NCBI GenBank assembly: GCA_944381535.1
Contig: CALWLN010000016.1
Span: forward strand, 1-64,000
Direction of reading: 5' to 3'
Length of the DNA: 64,000 nucleotides
DNA from: an uncultured Lachnospiraceae bacterium
GTDB lineage: Bacteria > Bacillota > Clostridia > Lachnospirales > Lachnospiraceae
This document shows positions 43,324 through 52,981 of the stretch, piece after piece. The position numbers and the translations under genes are program-made. The number at the start of each line of letters is the position of its first letter. Position 1 is the stretch's first letter. A model generated the notes under the pieces. That model had not been told where the DNA came from. It made no database searches and saw only the letters and a program-made list of their open reading frames with translations.

Positions 43324-45705
43324 CTACTTTCGCATATAAACGCCGTACAGAATCCGAATGGAATTCAAAATGCATAGCATTGCCACGCCGGTGTCGGCGA
43401 AAACGGCCAGCCACATGGAGGCGAAACCGGCCAATCCCAAAATCATGAAGGCCACCTTTATCACCAGGGCGAATACCACATTCTGCATGGCAATCCGGCG
43501 TGTGACGCGGGCAATGGAGATGGACTGGGGAATGGCCTCCATGGCAGAGGTCATAAATACCACGTCCGCAGCTTCAATGGCAGCGTCCGCTCCGCTTCCC
43601 ATGGCGGCGCCCACGTCTGCGCCGGCCAGGACCGGCGCGTCGTTGATACCGTCTCCAACGAACATGACGGCGCCGCTGTTCTTTCGAATATCGGCAAGGC
43701 GGCTGAGCTTATCCTCCGGCAGCAGCTTGGCGTGTACCTGGTCGATACCAATTTCCCTTGCCACGGCGTTGGCGCTGTCTAAAGCGTCGCCGGTGAGCAT
43801 GGCGGTGGTGACGCGCAGCTGTTTCAGACGGCGGATGGCGTTCTTCGCGTCGGGCTTTAAGGTGTCGGAGATGACCAGGTAGCCCTCAAAGACGCCGTTG
43901 ACAGCCACAAATACTTCGGAGCCGTAGACTTCCTGCGGTGTCTGCTTCAGGGAAACGGAAAAGCGGTCCATCAGTTTCCGGTTGCCGCAGAGAACCACTC
44001 CGGCTCCGAGATGAGCGCGGATCCCGTGCCCCGGAATCTCCTCCAGGGAGAGGGGGCTTTCCAGTTCCAGGCCTTTTTCCATGGCCGCTGCTACGATGCT
44101 GACGGCGATGGGATGGGTGGAGTTCTGCTCCACGCTGGCGCAGAGGGAGAGAAGGGTATCCGCGGTAAGCTCCCCGGTGGGAACCGCCTTCTGCAAAACG
44201 AAGTTTCCTTTGGTAATGGTTCCGGTCTTATCCATGACCACGGCCTTGACACCGCTCATTGCCTCGATGGCGATGCCGCCTTTAAACAGAATCCCCTTGC
44301 GGGAGCCAGCGCCAATGCCGGAGAAGAAGGCCAGTGGCACGCTTAAAACCAGAGCGCAGGGACAGCTGATAACCAGGAATGTCAGGGCTGTGTATACCCA
44401 GTGGTGCCAGTCCCCGGTAATTAAGGAGGGGATAATGGCGGTGCCCAGGGCCAGAAATACCACGATTGGGGTGTAAATTCTGGCAAAGCGGGTGATGAAG
44501 CGGTCGATTTTTGGTTTGCTTGCCGCTGCGTTTTCCACGGAATTCAGGATTCTCGTCACCATGGACTCGGACAGGGGCTTTTCTACCCGTATTTTCAAGA
44601 GACCGGAGGTGTTGAGGCAGCCGGAGGTTACCGGGCTGTCAACCGCCACCTTTACCGGAACGGGCTCGCCGGTGATGGGTGAGGTGTCCAGGCGGCTTTC
44701 TCCCTCCACCACAATGCCGTCCAGGGGAATCCGGTCCCCGGGGTGTACCAGCAGAATGTCGCCGGGCTTTGCCTCCCCGGCGGGGATCGTTTGGATTTCT
44801 CCGTTATGGATAAGGCTGACCACCTCGGGCCGTAAATCAACAGCCTCCATGATCTGGCTGCGGCTTCGCTCCACGGCCACATGCTCAAAAAATTCCCCTA
44901 CCCGATAGAACAGCATAACGCCCACGGCTTCCGCAAATTGTCCGGTGAAAACGGCGCCGATGGTGGCGATACTCATCAGGAAATTTTCGTCAAAAATCTG
45001 ACCTTTTAAAATATTTTTCCCCGCAGTCAGAAGGACCTCGCCCCCCAGGATCAGATAGGCAGCAAGAAAGATCACGGAGGAAACGGGAACCGGAACAGAG
45101 GAAATGTGTCCTAGAATCTCGCCGATGACAAACAATGCGGCGCCTGTGAGGATCACAGCCAAATCCCGTTTCTGTTCCTTCTTTTGCTCCTGGGAGTGAG
45201 CCGTGGTTTCTCTTTCTCCTTCATGGAATTCCCTCACCTGCGCCTGGGATTCGATGGAACTGCAGATTTCCTGGATTTTATCCAAATACTGCTCCGGGTT
45301 GGGGGCGGTGATCCGAAGTTTTTTGGTGGCGAAGGTGAGGGTGGCGCTGGAAATGCCGTCAAGCTGGGCAATCTTTGCTTCCATTTTGGCAGCGCAGTTG
45401 GCGCAGTCCAGGTTTTCTATGATATAAATTTTTTTTCGGTTTCCGTTCTCCAGGCCGCAGACGCAGGCATCCATGGGAAGGTCGCAGGCAGCGCAGAGGA
45501 CAGGGGCGGCTGCTTCTACGTGGCTGTGGTGGTCATGGCTGTGTTCGTGGTCGTGATGGTGATCCTGCCCGCAGTGGCAATCTTCATGGCTGTGCTCATG
45601 TTCATGTTCGTGGTGATGTTCCTGTCCGCAATGGCAGTTCTCATCCTCATGTTCCTGCCCGCAGCCGCAATTTTCATGGTTGTGATTATGATGATTTTGG
45701 CTCAT
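43324..45705 (-). CDS. Zn/Cd/Pb-type P1B ATPase
   Basis: A 793-residue heavy-metal pump. The first 75 residues are very rich in His, Cys and Asp (repeats of CGQEHHHEHEHEH type). Then come an HMA domain with CANC, the membrane CPC motif (SCPCALVLSVP), phosphorylation site DKTGTITKG, and GDGINDAPVL. The last membrane helix has FADTGVAML, whose Asp marks the zinc/cadmium/lead subgroup rather than copper. It exports divalent metals. ATG 45705 follows AAGGAGGATTGCTTT. Confidence 0.9.
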   Translation of the reverse strand: MSQNHHNHNHENCGCGQEHEDENCHCGQEHHHEHEHEHSHEDCHCGQDHHHDHEHSHDHHSHVEAAAPVLCAACDLPMDACVCGLENGNRKKIYIIENLDCANCAAKMEAKIAQLDGISSATLTFATKKLRITAPNPEQYLDKIQEICSSIESQAQVREFHEGERETTAHSQEQKKEQKRDLAVILTGAALFVIGEILGHISSVPVPVSSVIFLAAYLILGGEVLLTAGKNILKGQIFDENFLMSIATIGAVFTGQFAEAVGVMLFYRVGEFFEHVAVERSRSQIMEAVDLRPEVVSLIHNGEIQTIPAGEAKPGDILLVHPGDRIPLDGIVVEGESRLDTSPITGEPVPVKVAVDSPVTSGCLNTSGLLKIRVEKPLSESMVTRILNSVENAAASKPKIDRFITRFARIYTPIVVFLALGTAIIPSLITGDWHHWVYTALTFLVISCPCALVLSVPLAFFSGIGAGSRKGILFKGGIAIEAMSGVKAVVMDKTGTITKGNFVLQKAVPTGELTADTLLSLCASVEQNSTHPIAVSIVAAAMEKGLELESPLSLEEIPGHGIRAHLGAGVVLCGNRKLMDRFSVSLKQTPQEVYGSEVFVAVNGVFEGYLVISDTLKPDAKNAIRRLKQLRVTTAMLTGDALDSANAVAREIGIDQVHAKLLPEDKLSRLADIRKNSGAVMFVGDGINDAPVLAGADVGAAMGSGADAAIEAADVVFMTSAMEAIPQSISIARVTRRIAMQNVVFALVIKVAFMILGLAGFASMWLAVFADTGVAMLCILNSIRILYGVYMRK

Positions 45706-45727
45706 AAAGCAATCCTCCTTACAAACG

Positions 45728-45779
45728 TATGAATAACTGTTCATATGTTAATATAATCACAACTATTGAGAAATGTCAA
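45728..45779 (-). promoter_or_regulatory. Promoter and ArsR/SmtB-type operator of the metal ATPase
   Basis: On the minus strand TTGACA (45779-45774), 18 bases, TATATT (45755-45750). The dyad ATATGAACAGTTATTCATA follows (45746-45728), which has the ATATGAA...TTCATA form of CadC/SmtB operators and lies at the transcript start, where binding would block RNA polymerase. Confidence 0.7.
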
Positions 45780-45858
45780 CTGTTTTTTGGAATAATAATG
45801 CGCAATGCGAAAAAATGAGAGACCTATGCGGAACGGCCCCTCATTTTTGAGACAAATG

Positions 45859-46812
45859 TTAGTTATTATGTAAATAAAGTTCACCCAGCTCCTGAGCAGT
45901 TTTGCCCGGGTTGCGTTCTATCAAATCCATCAATTCCTCTGTCAGTGGTTTCGTCTCCTCCAGCATATCGGCAATGGCAGTCGCGTCAAGCCCTTTTGAA
46001 AGCTTTTTTTGTATCAGAGAAATCAGCTTTGTCCATTCGCCTTCTGTGCGGCCCTTTTCCAGGCCCTCCTCCCGGCCTTTTTCTAGGCCGTCTTCCCAGC
46101 CTTCCTCACGGACCTGCCGCATATGTGTTTCCTCGTCATATTCAAATATACTCACTTCTATCGCCTCCGCCCTGTTTTTATTTAAGAATTCTGCCAGAAT
46201 CCCCTCCCGGATACTTTCCGTCACCGCACGGTCCACGGCCTCCCGGATGGGAAGCTCCCTGGCATAGCTTCGCACCTTTTCCACATACAGCATATACTCC
46301 TTCAACAGACGGCAGCTTTCCAGCAGCTCCCCGTTGTTCCCCGGATTGATGTTCAGCATCGTCACGCAAAGTTCCACCTCCGGCTCCTCCATGGGCTTCT
46401 CGAAGGCTTCCGACAGCCGCAGCGCCTGCCGCTCCGGCGCCTCATCCACCCCATTATAGAACACCACAAATCTGGGCGTTGGTATCTTTACCAGCCTGCT
46501 GCCGTACAGGTTCTTCTCCTTCACCAGCACCTGTAGGAGCCTGGATAGGTATAGCAATTTTCGCAGGGGCATATTGGGGTTTAAGGACGCCTGGTGCTCA
46601 TACAGATTCAGATAAAAATCGAAGACAAAGGATATATCGTTCTTCATATTCATGTAGATGGCATTGTCCAGGGTGTTGACCACCAAATCCTCCGCATTGG
46701 TGTAACGGGTGCCGTTTACGGCGTTGTACAGGCTTAAGAGATTCTCCTTCTTCTCCATAAAAAGCATACGGATGAGCCGGTCCTTGTAGTTGCGCTCGGG
46801 TTTTAATTCCAT
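45859..46812 (-). CDS. Rpn-family recombination-promoting nuclease/putative transposase
   Basis: A 317-residue PD-(D/E)XK family protein. The N-terminal nuclease domain has FDFYLNLYEHQAS and FVVFYNGVDE; the C-terminal tail has a repeat GLEKGREEGLEKGRTEGEW and a helical end (ATAIADMLEETKPLTEELMDL). Related proteins promote RecA-independent recombination in vivo in E. coli. ATG follows AGGAGGACAAGAA. Two remnants of the same family are at 57084-57476 and 62190-62369, so this family has spread in the region. Confidence 0.82.
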   Translation of the reverse strand: MELKPERNYKDRLIRMLFMEKKENLLSLYNAVNGTRYTNAEDLVVNTLDNAIYMNMKNDISFVFDFYLNLYEHQASLNPNMPLRKLLYLSRLLQVLVKEKNLYGSRLVKIPTPRFVVFYNGVDEAPERQALRLSEAFEKPMEEPEVELCVTMLNINPGNNGELLESCRLLKEYMLYVEKVRSYARELPIREAVDRAVTESIREGILAEFLNKNRAEAIEVSIFEYDEETHMRQVREEGWEDGLEKGREEGLEKGRTEGEWTKLISLIQKKLSKGLDATAIADMLEETKPLTEELMDLIERNPGKTAQELGELYLHNN

Positions 46813-46942
46813 TTCTTGTCCTCCTTATTCCGCAGGAGGTTATCACGGAAATCTCCTGCTTTTTGTTATTCATGGGTTTGTCAAGCATAGATTTTCCGTA
46901 AAAAATAAGATAGAATTAATTGCCGTCATAGATAAAAAGAAA

Positions 46943-46982
46943 ATATGCTCTACCGAAATTATAGCACCCCGACAGAGCATAT
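46943..46982 (-). terminator. Terminator after the AraC remnant
   Basis: ATATGCTCT (46943-46951) and AGAGCATAT (46974-46982) form a 9-bp stem; on the minus strand it is followed by TTTCTTTTT. Confidence 0.6.
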
Positions 46983-46998
46983 GCAAGAAAAAAGTATT

Positions 46999-47238
46999 CT
47001 AACCGCTTGATTTCCGGTATTCCAAAGGAGACAATCCAACTCGATTCTTAAATATCCGATAGAAATAATTATCATCCGATATTCCTACAATGCTTCCGAT
47101 TTTATTGGCTGGAAGGGTTGTGCTTTTAAGTAGTTTTTTTGCGTTTTCCACACGTAGCTGAATGATGTACTCATTGGGTGTAAAGCCCAGAAATTTTTTG
47201 AACAGGCGACAGAGATGGTATTTGCTGATACCGGAAAA
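46999..47238 (-). pseudogene. AraC-family regulator, C-terminal fragment
   Basis: Only the second half of an AraC DNA-binding domain remains, starting SGISKYHLCRLFKKFLGFTP and ending in YRKSSG. The sensor domain and first helix are missing. Upstream it runs straight into the antisense strand of a GH31 gene that has lost its own start. One deletion across the divergent promoter region explains both losses. Confidence 0.75.
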
Positions 47239-47893
47239 ATCACGGAGCAGGGGAGGGTACGCCACGACAGGATACACAACCTGTATGGATGTTATATGAC
47301 CAGGGCCGCAGCGGAGGCTTTTGAACGGTTTGTGCCGGAAAAACGTATGCTTCTGTTCTCACGGTCTTCATACATCGGAATGCACCGATACGGAGGTATC
47401 TGGACCGGAGATAACCGCTCCTGGTGGCAGCAACTTTCGCTGAGTATCCGGCAAATGCCGTCCTTAAATATGTGCGGCCTGTTGTATAGTGGCTCGGACA
47501 TCGGAGGGTTTGGGGACGATACCACGGAGGATTTGATGCTACGGTGGATGGAATTTGGTATTTTCACACCGCTCATGCGCAATCATGCTTCTATGGGAAC
47601 CCGGAAGCAGGAGGTCTATCAGTTTAAGGCGGTGGAGGATTTTCGGAATCTGATACGGCTCCGTTATGCGTTGCTGCCCTATCTATATAGCGAATTTGTG
47701 AAGGCAGCACTGGAAGATGAGATGTATTTTCGTCCATTGGCCTTTGATTATCCGAAAGACGCCCAGGCGGTTCAGGTGGAGGATCAGCTGATGGTAGGCG
47801 GGAGCGTGATGATTGCTCCGGTTTATCAGCAGAATGCTCTGGGCGGTATGTGTATTTGCCTGAGCATATGCTGATGATCCGTGTGAAAGCGCC
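47238..47893 (+). pseudogene. GH31 alpha-glucosidase fragment (first)
   Basis: The middle of a GH31 glycosidase, with the acid/base region GIWTGDNRSWWQQLSLSIRQ and SGSDIGGFGDDTTEDL. The N-terminal half with the nucleophile is absent. Near 47843 a one-base loss (GGGCGG where GGCCGG fits) shifts the frame before YVYLPEHMLMIRVKAPEDL. It then joins a different GH31 gene. Non-functional. Confidence 0.7.
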
Positions 47894-48708
47894 GGAGGAT
47901 TTGAGGACAGTTCCACACCGGATGTTTATAAGCGCTGGGCGGCTTTTGGCCTGTTATCAACCCATAGCCGCCTTCACGGAAGCACCAGCTACCGGGTGCC
48001 GTGGAATTATGGGGAGGAGGCAGTGGAGGTGCTTCGGTATTTTACAAGACTCAAAATGTCCTTAATGCCCTATATCTACGCAAACGCAGTGGAGACGGCA
48101 AGAACCGGAATCCCGTTTATGCGCGGTATGGCCCTGGAATTCGAGGAAGATGAAAACTGCGCTTACTTGGAGCGGCAGTACATGTTCGGGGAGAGGATGT
48201 TGGTGGCACCCATCTTTAACGAGGATGGGATTGGGAAGTTTTACCTTCCGAAAGGAACGTGGACGGACTATCTCACTGGAGAGGTTTTTACAGGAGAAAA
48301 ATGGTATCAGAGATATTACGATTACATGCACTTGCCGTTTTTGTCCGTGAGAATTCCGTGATTCCGAAGGGGGCGAGGGAAGATTGCCCCGATTACGCCT
48401 ACGAGGAGCAAGTGGAATTCCGGGTTTATGAGCTGAAGGAACGGGCAGACTGCCGAATTTACAATAGAAGTGTGGTGACGGCTGACTTCGAGGCGGTGCG
48501 CAGGGAAGAGAATATTGCGATTACAGTGAGGGCGGAGAAACCCTTCACCGTGCGGATGGTGAACCAGGCTATCCGGGAATGGAGGGCTTCGGGCGCAGAT
48601 GTGACGGTGGACGGTAAGGATGTGGTGCTGACGCCACAGAGGAGGAAAGATGGTTTTGACAGGGATGTTACCATAGAGTTAGAGCCCGTACATCTTTTCA
48701 TGGCGTGA
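47894..48708 (+). pseudogene. GH31 alpha-xylosidase-like C-terminal fragment (second)
   Basis: Starts inside the family motif GGFEDSSTPDVYKRWAAFGL, then HSRLHGSTSYRVPWNYG and the whole C-terminal beta domain, closest in look to YicI-type alpha-xylosidases. A one-base loss near 48342 (TTTTTGTCC where TTTTTGGTCC fits) shifts the frame from LPFL to VRENSVIPKG. The sugar importer that follows is intact, so the uptake part of the locus has outlived its hydrolases. Confidence 0.7.
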
Positions 48709-48861
48709 ACGACTTAGGGATCTGGATACTTCCAAATAAGCGGAACAGCCATTCTAAAATTTTTTTCGAAAAATGGAATACTTCCTCCACCCTCCGCATA
48801 TATATTGTTACAGACTGCAAATATTGGACAAAGTCCAGCAGCAAAAAAAAGGAGGATTTAT

Positions 48862-50007
48862 ATGAAAAAGAAATTAATGAGCGCAATCCTTGCAGGGGTA
48901 TTGACCATGGCCATGCTTGCCGGTTGCGGTACCGCCGCAGGCACCACCGTGGAAGACGGTGACAAGTCAGAGACCGAAGAACTGGCAGAAGACCCTGCGG
49001 AAGAAGCCGGTGAGGAAGAAACTGCCGGCGGCGGCAAAATCGGCGTGGCCATGCCCACCAAGGATCTACAGCGGTGGAATCAGGATGGCACCAATATGGA
49101 AGCGGAACTTCTGGCGGCAGGCTACGAGGTGGATCTGCAGTATGCCTCCAATGAAATCGCGACACAGGTATCCCAGATTGAAAACATGATCAACTCCGGC
49201 TGTGAGCTTTTGGTTATCGCCTCCATTGACGGAGATTCCCTTGGCACAGTATTGGAGCTTGCAAAGGAAAAGTCCATTCCGGTTATCGCTTATGACCGGC
49301 TGATTATGAATTCTGACGCAGTCAGCTATTACGCAACCTTTGACAACTATATGGTAGGAACCAAACAGGGCGAATATCTGAGAGACCAGTTAGACCTTGA
49401 CAACGCGGACGGACCTTTCAACATCGAACTGGTAACCGGCGACCCGGGAGACAATAACGCCCGGTATTTCTTTGGCGGAGCCATGGACGTGCTGCAACCT
49501 TACATAGACGCCGGCAAGCTGGTGGTAAAATCCGGCCAGACGAGTTTTGAAACCGTCGCCACGGCAAACTGGGCCTCCGAGGCCTCCCAATCCCGGATGG
49601 ACGCCATCATTTCCGCCAATTATGCCGACGGAACCAAACTGGACGCAGTGCTCTGCTCCAACGACTCCACCGCCCTTGGCGTGGTAAATTCCCTGGAAGC
49701 CAATTACACTGGCGAGTGGCCGGTTATCACCGGCCAGGATTGCGACGTTGCAAATGTAAAAAATATGATTGACGGCAAGCAGGCCATGTCCATTTTCAAG
49801 GATACCAGAACCCTGGCCACTAAGGTGGTTGAGATGGTGGACGCCATCATGCAGGGCGGGGAAGCTCCTGTCAACGATACCATCACTTACAACAATGGCA
49901 CTGGCGTGATTCCCTCCTATTTATGTGAGCCGATATTTGCCGATAAAGACAATTATGTGGAACTGCTGATTGATTCCGGCTACTATACCGAGGACCAGTT
50001 AAAGTAA
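48862..50007 (+). CDS. Multiple-sugar ABC transporter substrate-binding lipoprotein (ChvE/XylF-like)
   Basis: A 381-residue lipoprotein with signal peptide and lipobox LAGC, an acidic linker, and a pentose/hexose-binding fold (IGVAMPTKDLQRWNQDGTNM, YDRLIMNSDAVSYYATFDNY, then CSNDSTALGVVNSLEANYTG). It resembles ChvE and xylose-binding proteins. ATG 48862 follows AAAGGAGGATTTAT. A hairpin at 50031 separates it from the ATPase gene and probably keeps the binding protein in excess. Confidence 0.88.
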   Translation: MKKKLMSAILAGVLTMAMLAGCGTAAGTTVEDGDKSETEELAEDPAEEAGEEETAGGGKIGVAMPTKDLQRWNQDGTNMEAELLAAGYEVDLQYASNEIATQVSQIENMINSGCELLVIASIDGDSLGTVLELAKEKSIPVIAYDRLIMNSDAVSYYATFDNYMVGTKQGEYLRDQLDLDNADGPFNIELVTGDPGDNNARYFFGGAMDVLQPYIDAGKLVVKSGQTSFETVATANWASEASQSRMDAIISANYADGTKLDAVLCSNDSTALGVVNSLEANYTGEWPVITGQDCDVANVKNMIDGKQAMSIFKDTRTLATKVVEMVDAIMQGGEAPVNDTITYNNGTGVIPSYLCEPIFADKDNYVELLIDSGYYTEDQLK

Positions 50008-50030
50008 AAGCGGCAGTTTACGCGGAGGAA

Positions 50031-50065
50031 AGAACGGACAGAGTTTTACTGTCCGTTCTGTTCTT
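50031..50065 (+). terminator. Partial terminator inside the sugar transport operon
   Basis: Ten-bp perfect stem AGAACGGACA / TGTCCGTTCT (50031-50040, 50050-50059) followed by GTTCTTTC. Such leaky terminators after the binding-protein gene are common in ABC operons. Confidence 0.65.
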
Positions 50066-50124
50066 TCGTTGAAAGAACAGCCCTCCGGGGGATGCGCCCC
50101 AAGAGTAGTGAAAGGAGGTTGCAA

Positions 50125-51696
50125 ATGGAAAAGGTATTGCTGGAAATGAAACATATCACCAAGACGTTTCCCGGCGTGAAGGCGTTAGATGATGTAAATC
50201 TGAAAGTGACGGAAGGCGAGATTCACGCCCTGGTGGGGGAAAACGGCGCCGGGAAATCCACGCTGATGAATGTATTGAGCGGAATTTACCCCCACGGAAC
50301 CTATCAGGGCGAGGTGTTTTACCAGGATGAGCTGTGCCGGTTTCACACCATCAAGGACAGCGAGAGCAGGGGAATCGTCATCATCCACCAGGAACTGGCA
50401 TTGATTCCCTATATGACCATCGGGGAAAATATGTTTCTGGGAAATGAGCGGGGGAACAGCTATAAAATCAATTGGAACGAAACCTACGGCCGGGCGGAGG
50501 AACTGCTGAAAACAGTGGGACTCAAAGAATCCCCCAGGACCTTGATCAAAGATATCGGCGTGGGCAAGCAGCAGCTTGCGGAAATCGCAAAGGCGCTGGC
50601 GAAAAAAGCAAGACTGTTAATTCTGGACGAACCCACGGCGTCCTTAAATGAAGCGGAATCCAGGGCCCTTCTGGATCTGCTTTTACATTTTAAAGAGCAG
50701 GGATTAACCTCCATCCTCATCTCCCATAAGCTAAACGAAATCGCTTATGTGGCGGATAAGATCACCATTTTAAGGGATGGAGGCACCATTGAAACATTGG
50801 ACAAGAACAGGGATACCATCACGGAGGACCGGATCATCAAGGGCATGGTAGGCCGGGAGTTGTCCGACCGTTTTCCCGGGCGGGGAAAACGAGCGGTGGG
50901 GCCTGTGCGGATGGAGGTCAGAAACTGGACAGTCTGCCATCCACTTTACCCGGAACGCAGGGTGGTGGATGATGTGAGTCTCACCGTCCGAAGGGGCGAA
51001 GTGCTGGGCATTTCCGGTCTGATGGGAGCTGGACGGACGGAGCTTGCCATGAGCATTTTCGGAAAAAGCTATGGGGAGAATGTCAGTGGCCGCCTTTTTC
51101 TGGAGGGGAAGGAAGCGCGCTTAAATTCCGTCCGGGACGCCATTTTACATAAGCTGGCCTATGTGACCGAGGACCGCAAGGGCAACGGTCTGATTCTGAA
51201 AAATTCCATCCGGGTCAACACCACGCTGGCTAATCTAAGGGCGGTGAGCCGCCACGGCGTCATTGACAGGGATAAGGAGTACGGCGTGGCGAACCAATAC
51301 CGGGAGAAGCTGAAGATCAAGTGTCCGGGTGTGGACCGGCATGCGGGGAACTTAAGTGGCGGCAACCAGCAGAAGGTGCTTTTGGCAAAATGGATGTTTG
51401 CGGACCCGGATATTTTGATATTGGATGAGCCTACCCGGGGCATTGATGTTGGGGCAAAATATGAGATTTACTGTATCATCAACCGGCTGGCGGAGGAAGG
51501 AAAGTCGGTGATTCTCATTTCTTCGGAACTGCCGGAGGTGCTGGGTATGAGTGACAGGATTTATATTATGAATGAAGGCAGGATCGTAGGAGAGATGGCG
51601 GGCGGGGAGGCCACCCAGGAAGCCGTGATGGCACGGATATTATCCCCGGGCCAGAGGCAGCCGGGACAAAAGGGAGAGCAAAATGGAAAAGACTAA
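50125..51696 (+). CDS. mmsA: Multiple-sugar ABC transporter ATPase (MmsA/GguA/XylG-like)
   Basis: A 523-residue double ATPase of sugar importers. Domain 1: GENGAGKST and LGV-region signature replaced by [13 protein letters not shown] with Walker [12 protein letters not shown]. Domain 2: degenerate Walker [10 protein letters not shown], signature LSGGNQQKV, Walker [12 protein letters not shown]. This asymmetry is normal for the family. ATG 50125 follows AAAGGAGG. Its end overlaps the permease gene by 14 bases. Confidence 0.9.
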   Translation: MEKVLLEMKHITKTFPGVKALDDVNLKVTEGEIHALVGENGAGKSTLMNVLSGIYPHGTYQGEVFYQDELCRFHTIKDSESRGIVIIHQELALIPYMTIGENMFLGNERGNSYKINWNETYGRAEELLKTVGLKESPRTLIKDIGVGKQQLAEIAKALAKKARLLILDEPTASLNEAESRALLDLLLHFKEQGLTSILISHKLNEIAYVADKITILRDGGTIETLDKNRDTITEDRIIKGMVGRELSDRFPGRGKRAVGPVRMEVRNWTVCHPLYPERRVVDDVSLTVRRGEVLGISGLMGAGRTELAMSIFGKSYGENVSGRLFLEGKEARLNSVRDAILHKLAYVTEDRKGNGLILKNSIRVNTTLANLRAVSRHGVIDRDKEYGVANQYREKLKIKCPGVDRHAGNLSGGNQQKVLLAKWMFADPDILILDEPTRGIDVGAKYEIYCIINRLAEEGKSVILISSELPEVLGMSDRIYIMNEGRIVGEMAGGEATQEAVMARILSPGQRQPGQKGEQNGKD

Positions 51697-52873
51697 AAAT
51701 ACAGATATTGTAAAAAAATATACCATGGTTATCGTCCTGGTACTGGTAACCTCATTTTTTGCCTGGCAGACCGGCGGGGCGATTTTGCTTCCCATGAATG
51801 TCAGCAGTCTGATCTCCCAGAACGCATACGTGTTCATCCTGGCCACCGGCATGCTTCTGTGCATTCTCACCGGGGGAAATATCGACCTGTCCGTGGGGTC
51901 GGTGGTGTGCTTTGTGGGGGCCATCGGAGCCGTGCTGATGGTGAATTTCCAGGTAAATATGTATCTGGCTATTTTGATCATGGCTCTTGTGGGGACCTTG
52001 ATCGGCGCATGGCAGGGCTTCTGGATTGCCTTTGCGCAGATTCCGCCCTTTATTGTGACACTGGCGGGAATGCTGGTATTCCGGGGACTGAGCAACGTGG
52101 TGTTAGACGGCATGACCGTGTCCATCAAGGACCAGGAGACCTTTGTAAATCTCTTTGGAGGAGGCGCCAACTGCTACATACCGGATTTTTTCGGAAACGG
52201 GACCCTTAATCTCACCTGCCTTCTGGCCGGTTTTCTGGCGGTGGGGATTTTTCTGTTTCTGCAGATAAGAAACCGCAGGGAGCGTATAAAGAAAGGCTAT
52301 GATAAGGACGGAAACGGGGGATTTGTGATAAAGCTTGCGGTGGTGTCCGGGGCAGTGCTGGCCTTCACCTGGAGGCTGTCCCAGCACAAGGGCATTCCCA
52401 CCGTGTTGATCTGGGTGCTGATCGTGGTGCTGATCTACGGCTACATCACTTCCAATACACGGGTAGGCCGTTACTTCTACGCCGTGGGCGGAAATGAAAA
52501 AGCCACCAAGCTTTCGGGAATCAATACCAACCGGGTGTATTTTCTAGCCTATCTGAACATGGGCTTCCTGGCGGCATTGGCCGGCATGGTGACTATTGCC
52601 CGTATGACCAGCGCCCAGCCCACCTACGGCCAGAGCTACGAGATGGACGCCATCGGCGCCTGTTTCATCGGCGGGGCCTCCGCCTATGGCGGAATCGGGA
52701 CCGTGCCCGGCGTTATCATTGGAGCCGTGCTGATGGGGGTTATCAATCTGGGAATGTCTCTGATGGGTGTGGACCAGAATATGCAGAAGGTAGTGAAGGG
52801 CCTGGTGCTTCTGGCTGCCGTCATTTTCGATGTGGTCTCCAAACGGGGCGGAAAGCTGATCGCCGTGAATTGA
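51683..52873 (+). CDS. mmsB: Multiple-sugar ABC transporter permease (MmsB/XylH-like)
   Basis: A 396-residue permease of the branched-chain/ribose type with about 10 membrane segments and the family motif [20 protein letters not shown] near residue 70. The C-terminal EAA-like block is [20 protein letters not shown]. With the binding protein and ATPase it forms a complete importer. Start ATG overlaps the ATPase end and follows AAAGGGAGAGCAA. Confidence 0.9.
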   Translation: MEKTKNTDIVKKYTMVIVLVLVTSFFAWQTGGAILLPMNVSSLISQNAYVFILATGMLLCILTGGNIDLSVGSVVCFVGAIGAVLMVNFQVNMYLAILIMALVGTLIGAWQGFWIAFAQIPPFIVTLAGMLVFRGLSNVVLDGMTVSIKDQETFVNLFGGGANCYIPDFFGNGTLNLTCLLAGFLAVGIFLFLQIRNRRERIKKGYDKDGNGGFVIKLAVVSGAVLAFTWRLSQHKGIPTVLIWVLIVVLIYGYITSNTRVGRYFYAVGGNEKATKLSGINTNRVYFLAYLNMGFLAALAGMVTIARMTSAQPTYGQSYEMDAIGACFIGGASAYGGIGTVPGVIIGAVLMGVINLGMSLMGVDQNMQKVVKGLVLLAAVIFDVVSKRGGKLIAVN

Positions 52874-52884
52874 AAAAGGAGAAA

Positions 52885-52920
52885 CTCCGGGCCGTTATGC
52901 TGACCCGGAGCTTCTATATT
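52885..52920. terminator. Terminator between importer and glutamine synthetase
   Basis: CTCCGGG (52885-52891) pairs with CCCGGAG (52904-52910), with AGAA/TTCT extending the stem. It lies between convergent genes; the T-run is better on the minus strand (TTTCTCCTTTTT). Confidence 0.5.
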
Positions 52921-52981
52921 AAGGGAATAATCTGTATATTTTTCTTCTGTTCCACGCCGGGGTTGGGTTCGCGCACATCCC

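Noticed and set aside
45184..45732. 182-codon plus-strand frame with a long hydrophobic tail
   Set aside because: The Val/Met-rich run is the complement of the His/Asp-rich N-terminus of the metal ATPase, not a membrane protein.
47215..47874. Functional 219-residue glucosidase
   Set aside because: It lacks the nucleophile half of GH31 and ends in a frameshift; its first 20 codons are antisense to the AraC remnant.
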